Of a stretch of 24,105 bases of DNA, positions 12,907-19,340 are shown one piece after another. Positions within the stretch are counted from its first letter, which is position 1. The number at the start of each line of letters is the position of its first letter. The notes below the pieces were generated by a model that was not told the DNA's origin, searched no databases, and saw only the letters and a program-made list of their open reading frames with translations. The stretch lies in the IMG/VR virus record IMGVR_UViG_3300042475_000055, positions 1 through 24,105 of that record; one strand, given 5' to 3'. This stretch comes from a virus. The position numbers and the translations under genes were made by a program.

Positions 12907-14415
12907 ATGGCAGTAACTAAAGAAATCGTCCTCGAAGTAGGAATCAAGGACTCAACCGCACAAGGAACGACGAGTGCGAAGCAGCGTCTGCGTGAACTCC
13001 AAAAGACGCTCATTGATATGTCTTTGGCCGGGCAAGAAGGCACGAAGGCTTTCAAGCAAATGGAGGCTGAGGCAGGGAAACTGAAAGACCAAATCGGGGA
13101 CACCTCGCAGCGAATCAAGACCCTTGCAAGCGACACCGTAAGAATTGACACCGTTGTTTCAGCGGTGCAGGGGATAACGGCAGGGTTTCAAATCGCTCAA
13201 GGTGCAGCAGCGTTGTTCGGGTCCGAGAACGAGGACTTGCAGAAGGCGTTGTTGAAGGTCCAAGGGGCGATGGCTCTCGCTAACGGAGTGCAACAAGTCG
13301 CCAACCTGCTCAACAAAGACTCCATCCTAATCACCCAAGGCCAAGCAGCAGCACAAGCCCTCTACGCAACCGCAGTCGGGGCAAGTACCGGGGCGATGAA
13401 GGCGTTTAGAATCGCCCTGCTTGCAACGGGTATCGGTGCAGCCATCGCAGCCGTAGGGCTACTTATCGCCAAGTGGGACGAACTCACCGCAGCGGTCCGC
13501 AGGTTCCTGAATCTACCCGACCCAGCCATCGCAGCGAAAGCGAGGGAGCAGGCGTTGTTGCGTGAAGAAGCAGCGTTGTCGAATTACCGGGATGCATACG
13601 AAGCCCATACGCAGGCTCAAATCGCAGCAGACCAAAAGAGGGAGGCACAGGTCAAAGAACGCCAACGCAAGGAAGCAGAAGCCACCCAGAAGCGTTTGGA
13701 GCGACTAAGGGAAGAAAACAACGCCATCATCAAGTTCGTGGAGGACTTGAACCTTGAACTCTACGAAATGGAGTTGGATAGGTTGAGCGAGCAGGAGCAA
13801 CTGCAAATCAAAGCGATGCAAGCCGAAGCACAAAGGCGGATGCAGGTAGACACGGCTGACGCAAAGTCCAAGATGGGTCAAGCCCAGCGTGAAGAGGACC
13901 TTGCTGGATTGCGTGAGAAATACGTCGGTCAGTCCTTTGGGGTTATCAACGACATCATCATCGCATCGGCTGGAAAGAGCGAGGCAGCACAAAAGCGGGC
14001 TTTCAATGTTTCAAAGGCTGCTGCTATTGCCCAAGCCATCGTTAACACCTATTTAGCCGTAACATCTGCGCTCTCTACGGATTCAACAAAGTTGATATTC
14101 CCCGGTCAGCGTTTCGTCGAGGCGGGTCTTGCCCTTGCTGCTGGTCTTGCAAACGTCGCCAAGATTAAGGCTCAACAATTCCAAGGCGGAGCAGGTGCAG
14201 GCTCTCCCGGTGCAGACGTAACGGGTGCAGGAGCAAGCGCAGCACCACCGCCCATCTTTGCGAACCCACAAACGACCAACCTCGGCACGGGCGAACTCTC
14301 GGCAGGCCAAGGTCAAGGCTCATCACCGATGCGAGCCTATGTGGTCGAGAGGGACATCACCCAAAGCACTCGGAGGGTTCGGAGGTTGGAGGAATTTGCA
14401 ACTCTTGGAGCCTAA
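12907..14415 (+). CDS. Tail tape measure protein (502 aa)
   Basis: Long, helical and Q/A/E-rich. An N-terminal coiled coil (residues 15-75) is followed by an alanine-rich region (about 80-160). A strongly hydrophobic segment follows, A-L-L-A-T-G-I-G-A-A-I-A-A-V-G-L-L (about 170-187), ending next to a W-D-E-L-T motif. Then comes a charged coiled coil (210-320), a second hydrophobic stretch (A-A-A-I-A-Q-A-I-V-N-T-Y-L-A-V, about 370) and a Gly-rich tail. The hydrophobic segments and K-A-Q-Q-F near the end are standard for tape measures, which set tail length and may enter the host membrane. At about 1.5 Å per residue, 502 residues would suggest a short tail of roughly 75 nm. It ends with the S-T-R-R-V-R-R-L-E-E-F motif seen in related proteins. 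Confidence 0.82.
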   Translation: MAVTKEIVLEVGIKDSTAQGTTSAKQRLRELQKTLIDMSLAGQEGTKAFKQMEAEAGKLKDQIGDTSQRIKTLASDTVRIDTVVSAVQGITAGFQIAQGAAALFGSENEDLQKALLKVQGAMALANGVQQVANLLNKDSILITQGQAAAQALYATAVGASTGAMKAFRIALLATGIGAAIAAVGLLIAKWDELTAAVRRFLNLPDPAIAAKAREQALLREEAALSNYRDAYEAHTQAQIAADQKREAQVKERQRKEAEATQKRLERLREENNAIIKFVEDLNLELYEMELDRLSEQEQLQIKAMQAEAQRRMQVDTADAKSKMGQAQREEDLAGLREKYVGQSFGVINDIIIASAGKSEAAQKRAFNVSKAAAIAQAIVNTYLAVTSALSTDSTKLIFPGQRFVEAGLALAAGLANVAKIKAQQFQGGAGAGSPGADVTGAGASAAPPPIFANPQTTNLGTGELSAGQGQGSSPMRAYVVERDITQSTRRVRRLEEFATLGA

Positions 14416-14424
14416 CCACATTTA
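14395..14424 (+). promoter_or_regulatory. Promoter TTTG-N18-CACATTTA
   Basis: TTTG at 14395-14398 and CACATTTA at 14417-14424, separated by 18 nt, resemble Bacteroidota -33/-7 boxes. The -7 box ends 5 nt before ATG 14430 and would start the capsid operon. Confidence 0.5.
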
Positions 14425-14429
14425 CCACT

Positions 14430-15029
14430 ATGGAACTACCCATTTACAGGATGACCGTGGACGAGGTGGATGAAGGGGTCCAATTCGTGGCCCTGACCGA
14501 TATGCCCGCCATCGAACGGCCATTCCAAGCCTTTGCAAAGACACCACAAAAGTTCACCGAAACAGGCGAACGCAGGGTCCTGACTGGGCCTCTCATGCTT
14601 GCAGACACGCCCATCTTTAGGAAGGACGAAACCTATGGTGAGTACTACGTCGTATTCGACAAAGCAACCATCCGCAAGATAGTCCAAAAGTATTTCAAGC
14701 AAGGCAACCAGCACAACGTCAACGCTTACCACAATGCCGAACTGGATGGTGTGTTCATGTTCGAGTCCTACATCACCGACTCCGAGCGTGGCATCATGCC
14801 ACCCAAGGGCTACGAGGACACTCCTGATGGCTCTTGGTTCGGTTCCTTCAAGGTAGAGAACGACGAGGTATGGGACAACCGCAACCTGTTCCGGGGTTTC
14901 TCCGTTGAGGGCCTGTTCGGGATGGACAAAACCGAATCCGAACTGGAGGTCGCACTCGCTGGCCTTGCTGACGAATTAACCGCTTTTTTGCAACATATCC
15001 AACCCACCTACAAATCCAATCAACTATGA
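14430..15029 (+). CDS. XkdF-like prohead protease (199 aa)
   Basis: This matches the XkdF-like putative serine protease domain. It has an N-terminal F-V-A-L-T-D-M-P-A-I-E-R-P segment (residues 19-31), then P-L-M-L-A-D-T-P-I-F-R-K. A histidine segment NVNAYH (residues 96-101, His101 as a likely catalytic residue) is followed by W-F-G-S-F-K-V-E-N-D and G-F-S-V-E-G (156-161, Ser158 as the candidate nucleophile). In other phages this enzyme trims scaffold and capsid proteins during maturation. It overlaps the scaffold-like gene by 4 nt and precedes the major capsid gene, the usual order. Length is normal for the domain. Confidence 0.85.
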   Translation: MELPIYRMTVDEVDEGVQFVALTDMPAIERPFQAFAKTPQKFTETGERRVLTGPLMLADTPIFRKDETYGEYYVVFDKATIRKIVQKYFKQGNQHNVNAYHNAELDGVFMFESYITDSERGIMPPKGYEDTPDGSWFGSFKVENDEVWDNRNLFRGFSVEGLFGMDKTESELEVALAGLADELTAFLQHIQPTYKSNQL

Positions 15030-15658
15030 ACCTGAAAAACGCAATCGAATCCCTGCGAAGTGAACTCCGCAAATTCAGCACCCAAAAGCAGTCCTTTGCT
15101 GACTACAAACTCGTTGACGGCACCGTTGTCCGTGTGGATGGCGACCTCGTTGCCGGTACTGCCGTTTACGTCGTAGCCGAGGACGGCACACTCCCTGCCC
15201 CCGATGGCGAGCATGTTGTCGAAGGCGTTGGAACTATCAAGACCGAAGGAGGCAAAATCGTTGAGGTCATCGCTGCCGAAGTAGCAACCCCCGAAATCGA
15301 AGCCTTGCCCGTTGCTGCTGAAATCACTCCCGAAGTGGCCGTTGAGGTTACTGAGGAAATCAAAGAAGCCTATCCTGCCATGACCCCCGAAGTTGTAGAG
15401 GCCATCGTCGCCAAGCACCTCGGAGCCATCATGGAAGAACTCAAGGCAGCATACGCTGAAATGGGCAAGATGAAAGAGAAAATGTCCGCCTTCGCATCGC
15501 AGGTTGAAACCATGGCCGATATCGTTGAGAAAGTCAGCGAACTCCCAGCCGAAGCCCCCAAAGCAAGCGGTTCAGCAATCGTTGAGCAACGCAAGGCTCA
15601 GGCATCGCAGAACTTCAACGCACTCGCACAAGCACTCCAATCACTCAAAAAAAACTAA
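15026..15658 (+). CDS. Scaffold-like protein (210 aa)
   Basis: Acidic, alanine/valine/glutamate-rich and mostly helical in the second half. Residues 25-75 contain L-V-D-G-T-V-V-R-V-D-G-D-L-V-A-G-T and E-D-G-T-L-P-A-P-D-G-E-H, two beta-type repeats I know from proteins between protease and capsid in Bacteroidota phages. Residues 130-180 are a probable coiled coil (MEELKAAYAEMGKMKEKM), typical of scaffolding proteins that shape the prohead and are then cleaved or expelled. The position between protease and major capsid supports this. Low sequence conservation in the middle (poly A/E/V/P) is normal for scaffolds. Confidence 0.72.
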   Translation: MNLKNAIESLRSELRKFSTQKQSFADYKLVDGTVVRVDGDLVAGTAVYVVAEDGTLPAPDGEHVVEGVGTIKTEGGKIVEVIAAEVATPEIEALPVAAEITPEVAVEVTEEIKEAYPAMTPEVVEAIVAKHLGAIMEELKAAYAEMGKMKEKMSAFASQVETMADIVEKVSELPAEAPKASGSAIVEQRKAQASQNFNALAQALQSLKKN

Positions 15659-15679
15659 ACCCCTAAACCCCCATTAACA

Positions 15680-16600
15680 ATGGCATATTCGTTCACAGGA
15701 TTAACCTCCTACACCGACCAAGAGAGGCTTCCTCTCATCACCAAGGCCGTGTTCTCGGCCCGTTCAGCAGCCCTGTTCACCAAGCAGGTGGGCATCAAGT
15801 TTGCTGCTGCCCTCAACCTCATGGACACCGATGCACAATTGCAGAGCGGTGATGCTTGCGGTTACACCACTTCAGGAACGACTGCCTTCACCCAGCGGAA
15901 TATCACCGTTGGACGCATGAAGGTTCAAGAAACCTTGTGTCCTCGCTCTTTGGAACAATACTGGATGCAGACCCAGTTGACCGCTGGCTCTAACTACGAG
16001 AGTGTTCCCTTCGAGCAGGCTTTCTCCGAGCAGAAGGCTCTCCGTATCGCAGAGGCTTTGGAGAACGCAATCTGGAAGGGCAACGCCTACTTTTCAGGTG
16101 TCAACCAACTCTTGAACGCTGCATCGGGTTCAACCATCAGCGGTAACACAGGAGCGGTTTCTGCCTCCGTTGGTATCACCACAGGCAACGCAATCGCCAT
16201 CTTCGACGGCATCTACAACCAAATCCCACAGGCCATCTTGACTAAGACTGACCTCGTAATCTTCTGTGGTTGGGACAATTTCCGTACGTTGCTTGGTGCG
16301 TTCAAATCAACCGCTAACGTCATGTACAACCAAGTTGACTTGGCTGGACTTGCGGATGGCGACATCATGTATCCCGGCACGAATGTCCGTGTCATTGCAG
16401 TCCCCGGATTGACCGGGACAAACCGCATCGTTTCGTCTTACCTCGGCAACTTCTTCTACGGAACCGACTTGTTGAGCGATGAGGAGCAGTTCTCGATTTG
16501 GTTCAGCAAAGACAACGACGAAGTCCGCTTCCAAGCAGCCTTCAAGGCAGGTGTCCAAATCGCTTACCCCGACTTGGTTGTTGACTTCCGCTTGACCTAA
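15680..16600 (+). CDS. Major capsid protein, HK97-fold (306 aa)
   Basis: Located right after the protease and scaffold genes. Features: an N-terminal helical segment, a K-V-Q-E-T-L-C-P-R-S-L-E-Q-Y-W motif (residues 80-96), E-A-L-E-N-A-I-W-K-G-N (about 126-136, the long spine-helix end), and the C-terminal F-S-I-W-F-S-K-D-N-D-E-V-R-F-Q-A-A-F-K-A-G-V-Q-I-A-Y segment typical of the A-domain/P-domain end of HK97-like capsid proteins. It is the shell subunit and should be the most abundant virion protein. A strong hairpin terminator follows within 15 nt, as is common for highly expressed capsid genes. The start is preceded by an A/C-rich leader (ACCCCTAAACCCCCATTAAC). Confidence 0.87.
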   Translation: MAYSFTGLTSYTDQERLPLITKAVFSARSAALFTKQVGIKFAAALNLMDTDAQLQSGDACGYTTSGTTAFTQRNITVGRMKVQETLCPRSLEQYWMQTQLTAGSNYESVPFEQAFSEQKALRIAEALENAIWKGNAYFSGVNQLLNAASGSTISGNTGAVSASVGITTGNAIAIFDGIYNQIPQAILTKTDLVIFCGWDNFRTLLGAFKSTANVMYNQVDLAGLADGDIMYPGTNVRVIAVPGLTGTNRIVSSYLGNFFYGTDLLSDEEQFSIWFSKDNDEVRFQAAFKAGVQIAYPDLVVDFRLT

Positions 16601-16605
16601 TGTGT

Positions 16606-16636
16606 AGGGGGGAGGGAAACCTCCCCTCACTTTTTT
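16606..16636 (+). terminator. Rho-independent terminator after the capsid gene
   Basis: GGGGAGG (16609-16615) and CCTCCCC (16620-16626) form a 7-bp G/C-rich stem closed by a GAAA tetraloop; 4 nt later six T follow (16631-16636). Confidence 0.85.
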
Positions 16637-16668
16637 GTTCTCTTGAAACTTAAAACCCAAACACACAT

Positions 16669-17199
16669 ATGTCCTGCTCCTTAACAACTGGCTACGCCCT
16701 CGGCTGCCGTGATTCCGTAGGTGGAATCAAAACAATCTACGTCCAATCCTTCATCCCAACGGGGTCCTGCAATGCCAACCTTTCAGGTGCGGTTACAGGC
16801 TTCACGGGTTACGCTTCGGGTGGTTTCTTCGAGTATGATCTGACCAAGGCTACGTCATCTTTGACTGAAACCTTGAATGCGAGCATCGAGAACGGCTCGG
16901 TTTATTACACGCCCGAAGTAACGTTCACCATCAACAAACTGCAAGTCGCAGTCCGCAACGAACTCCGCTTGCTGGTACGCAACCGTGTCATCGTCATCGT
17001 CCAAGACAACAACAACCGCTACTGGTTGTTAGGCTCTGCCAACGGCTTGGAAGCAACCGCTGGAACCGCTGGAACTGGCACTGCCTTCGGGGACCGCAGC
17101 GGATACGAATTGACTTTGACCGGGATGGAGCCTGACCCGATGTTCCTGATTGCATCCACAGTCTTTGCACCATCGACTACGCAGATACTCGGTTCGTAG
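16669..17199 (+). CDS. Tail-tube-like structural protein (176 aa)
   Basis: A beta-rich protein following the capsid gene. It has Y-A-L-G-C-R-D-S-V-G-G (residues 9-19), then F-F-E-Y-D-L-T-K-A-T-S-S-L-T-E-T-L-N-A-S-I-E-N, V-I-V-I-V-Q-D-N-N-N-R-Y-W-L-L-G, and G-T-A-F-G-D-R-S-G-Y-E-L-T-L-T-G-M-E. This series (enclosed by G-T-A-x-G-D-x-x-G-Y) I recognise from the putative major tail tube proteins of Bacteroidota siphophages. The gene has a terminator on each side, so it probably has its own message or depends on read-through. An alternative is a capsid-decoration protein, given the adjacent capsid gene. Confidence 0.62.
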   Translation: MSCSLTTGYALGCRDSVGGIKTIYVQSFIPTGSCNANLSGAVTGFTGYASGGFFEYDLTKATSSLTETLNASIENGSVYYTPEVTFTINKLQVAVRNELRLLVRNRVIVIVQDNNNRYWLLGSANGLEATAGTAGTGTAFGDRSGYELTLTGMEPDPMFLIASTVFAPSTTQILGS

Positions 17200-17236
17200 T
17201 ATCTTCGCATCAGGTTTTCATCATCTGAGGTTTGAG

Positions 17237-17271
17237 AGGGGCAGTCAGCAATGGCTGCCCTTCTTATTTTT
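17237..17271 (+). terminator. Rho-independent terminator with GNRA loop
   Basis: An 11-bp stem (17237-17247 with 17252-17262, two G-T wobbles) closed by GCAA, followed by CTTATTTTT (17263-17271). The upstream ATG at 17251 lies in its 3' arm, which argues against that start for the next gene. Confidence 0.85.
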
Positions 17272-17277
17272 ACGGCT

Positions 17278-18354
17278 ATGAAGATTTGCATCGTTTACAA
17301 CGCCCATCCAACCGGGTGCAGTTTCTACCGCCTTGAAATGCCGAACGCATACCTTGGCGACAACTACCCGGAGTTCGATTACGTCTGCGTTGAGAATATC
17401 ACGACCATCAGCGACGAGGGATTAAAGTCGATTGACCTGTTCCTGTTCAGCCGGCTTTGGTGTCAGGGAACCATGGAGCAAGTCGAAAATGTTTACAAAG
17501 CCCTGACCCAATTCGGGGCCAAAGTCATCCTTGACTTGGACGATTACTGGGTCCTTGAGAGTGGCCACATCATGTACCGCCACTACCATCAAACCAAACT
17601 CGCAGAGGTCATCCGTAAGCACATAAAATTGGCTGATTGGGTAACTTGTACCACCGAGCATCTTGCTGCTCGCATACGGCCTCTAAATGCGAATGTGAGC
17701 ATCCTGCAAAACGAACCATACGAAGCGTATCAGCAGTTCATTCCCAACCCTGACGAAGAACCCGACAAGCACCTCGTGAAGTTCGGTTGGTTCGGTGGTG
17801 CGCAGCACGGAGAGGACATGGAACTGCTCCGGGAAGGGATGCAGAAGTTACGCTGGGACGCAAACTTGGACGGCAAGTACCGCCTCTATCTCGGAGGGTG
17901 GAACGACAATAATCCTGTTTATGAAGGCTACGAGAAAATCATCAGCGACCAAGGCAATAATCCAAACTACGGACGCATTCAAGCTGCTGACATTTACTCG
18001 TATGTGGGTGGCTACAACTTCGTGAACGTAACCCTTGCACCTTTGAGGGACACCAAGTTCAACAAACTGAAATCCGAGTTGAAGGTGGTCGAGGCAGGGT
18101 GGATGAACAAGGCGATCATCGCAAGCGAAACCATCCCCTACACGGACGTAATCAAGCACGGAGAGAACGGGTTCTTGGTCCCCTACAACAAGCCGAAAGA
18201 TTGGTACAAGTACATCAAGCAGTTGATCCTTGACCCCGACCTTCGCAAAGGCTTGGCTGACAACCTCACGAGGGACATCAAGAAGCAGTTCAATGTAGCC
18301 GAAACCGCCAAGAAGCGAGCCGAACTATACAGGCAGATTGGGCGCAAATTGTGA
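17278..18354 (+). CDS. GT-B-type glycosyltransferase (358 aa)
   Basis: I start at ATG 17278: the longer frame begins in the terminator hairpin. The protein opens MKICIVYNAHPTGCSFYRLE. It contains the family-4-like V-I-L-D-L-D-D-Y-W segment (residues 87-95), V-K-F-G-W-F-G-G (the hinge glycine region), and a C-terminal donor-site set L-K-S-E-L-K-V-V-E-A-G-W, I-A-S-E-T-I-P-Y and G-E-N-G-F-L-V. These are features of two-domain transferases using nucleotide sugars. It sits between tail-tube-like and fibre-like genes, unusual for a housekeeping sugar enzyme. It probably glycosylates a virion protein or changes host surface sugars. Length is normal. Confidence 0.82.
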   Translation: MKICIVYNAHPTGCSFYRLEMPNAYLGDNYPEFDYVCVENITTISDEGLKSIDLFLFSRLWCQGTMEQVENVYKALTQFGAKVILDLDDYWVLESGHIMYRHYHQTKLAEVIRKHIKLADWVTCTTEHLAARIRPLNANVSILQNEPYEAYQQFIPNPDEEPDKHLVKFGWFGGAQHGEDMELLREGMQKLRWDANLDGKYRLYLGGWNDNNPVYEGYEKIISDQGNNPNYGRIQAADIYSYVGGYNFVNVTLAPLRDTKFNKLKSELKVVEAGWMNKAIIASETIPYTDVIKHGENGFLVPYNKPKDWYKYIKQLILDPDLRKGLADNLTRDIKKQFNVAETAKKRAELYRQIGRKL

Positions 18355-18369
18355 AATAAGGGCGGTCGG

Positions 18370-18377
18370 TACATTTA
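18370..18377 (+). promoter_or_regulatory. TACATTTA box
   Basis: The same octamer as at 8649 and 22584; it ends 7 nt before ATG 18385. A TTG (18349-18351) lies 18 nt upstream as a weak -33 match. Confidence 0.45.
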
Positions 18378-18384
18378 GGGGTAG

Positions 18385-18783
18385 ATGCTTTACCTGAACC
18401 CTGACACGACCAACACGATAACGGTTACTTGGACCGAGCGAGCCAGCACGGGGAACCGCTACATCTTGCGCCTTACGAGCATTGCAAAGAACACCACGAC
18501 GGATTTCACCCTGCTGAAATCTGCCAATCTTTCCAACTACACCAACCGCTATGACCAATTTTCGATTGCCGTGGGGTCGCTTGAAACAGGCTCGTATAAG
18601 TATGAAGTTTACGATACCAATAGCACGGTTGCCGCTGCTTTGGCGGTCGTTGAAACGGGCTTGGCATTTATACAAACCGCAACGATAGGCTTCAACACCT
18701 ACGCCAATACGATTACTTACAATGTTTACGATGCATCCGACGAGGGTGTCTTTGACCTAACCTTTGACTCAACTTTCGCATAA
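18385..18783 (+). CDS. Small beta-rich structural protein (132 aa)
   Basis: The protein begins MLYLNPDTTNTITVTWTERA and alternates short hydrophobic strands with polar turns throughout. It has N-R-Y-I-L-R-L-T-S-I, Y-K-Y-E-V-Y-D-T-N and T-I-T-Y-N-V-Y-D-A-S. It has no membrane segment, signal peptide or cysteine. I recall similar short proteins near fibre and portal genes in Bacteroidota phages; an Ig-like fold, as in decoration or tail accessory proteins, is plausible. The stop shares a base with the next start (TAATG), so the two are probably co-translated and may form one appendage. Confidence 0.6.
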   Translation: MLYLNPDTTNTITVTWTERASTGNRYILRLTSIAKNTTTDFTLLKSANLSNYTNRYDQFSIAVGSLETGSYKYEVYDTNSTVAAALAVVETGLAFIQTATIGFNTYANTITYNVYDASDEGVFDLTFDSTFA

Positions 18784-19340
18784 TGAGCGTACAAACAAGA
18801 ACGCAACTCCAAGCGAGTGCCTTAACCATTACCAACGAAACCGTTGCTCAGGCCAACACCGCATCCCGTGTAGGCGGTCTATTCGACGACCTTGCCGATA
18901 CCGCAACGCTTGACCGGGAACGGGGCTTTGCAAACCTTTACATAGACACCGACACGGCCTTCACCCCAACGCAGGGGCAACGGGTCAAGTTGACAAGTGC
19001 GATGAAATCAGGCGTTTTGTCAACCTACAACTTTTCAAGGACCACCACCGCCATCACCTACACCGGCACAACGGGTGCGACCCTTCGCATCGCTGCATCC
19101 ATGGTCCTTGCGCAGCAGGGCAACAACCACCAAATCAAAGTCTACATCGCCAAGAACGGCACAACGATTGACCAGTCAATGACGGAAAACACGACGAGTC
19201 ATAGCAACGGCCATGCCATTTATACGGAGGCATACGTTACAGGTGCGGTCAACGATGAGTTCACCATCTACATCAACGCAATCGATAGCGGTGGAAGTAT
19301 CACGATTTCAGCCCTTTCATTCACCGTACACACCCTATGA
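18783..19340 (+). CDS. Fibre/appendage protein (185 aa)
   Basis: Residues 1-45 (T-R-T-Q-L-Q-A-S-A-L-T-I, then A-N-T-A-S-R-V-G-G-L-F-D-D-L-A-D) form a helical N-terminal segment that I have seen in fibre-like proteins of Bacteroidota phages, where it may attach the protein to the virion. Residues 50-185 are beta-rich: F-T-P-T-Q-G-Q-R-V-K-L, I-K-V-Y-I-A-K-N-G-T, A-Y-V-T-G-A-V-N-D-E-F-T-I-Y-I, consistent with a C1q/TNF-like jelly-roll tip often found at the end of head fibres. It ends in an ATGA overlap with the portal gene. The role is therefore likely surface binding, but not proven. Confidence 0.6.
   Translation: MSVQTRTQLQASALTITNETVAQANTASRVGGLFDDLADTATLDRERGFANLYIDTDTAFTPTQGQRVKLTSAMKSGVLSTYNFSRTTTAITYTGTTGATLRIAASMVLAQQGNNHQIKVYIAKNGTTIDQSMTENTTSHSNGHAIYTEAYVTGAVNDEFTIYINAIDSGGSITISALSFTVHTL

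Noticed and set aside
17251-17277. ATG 17251 as the start of the GT-B glycosyltransferase
   Set aside because: It lies in the 3' arm of a strong terminator hairpin; ATG 17278 fits the family's first strand.
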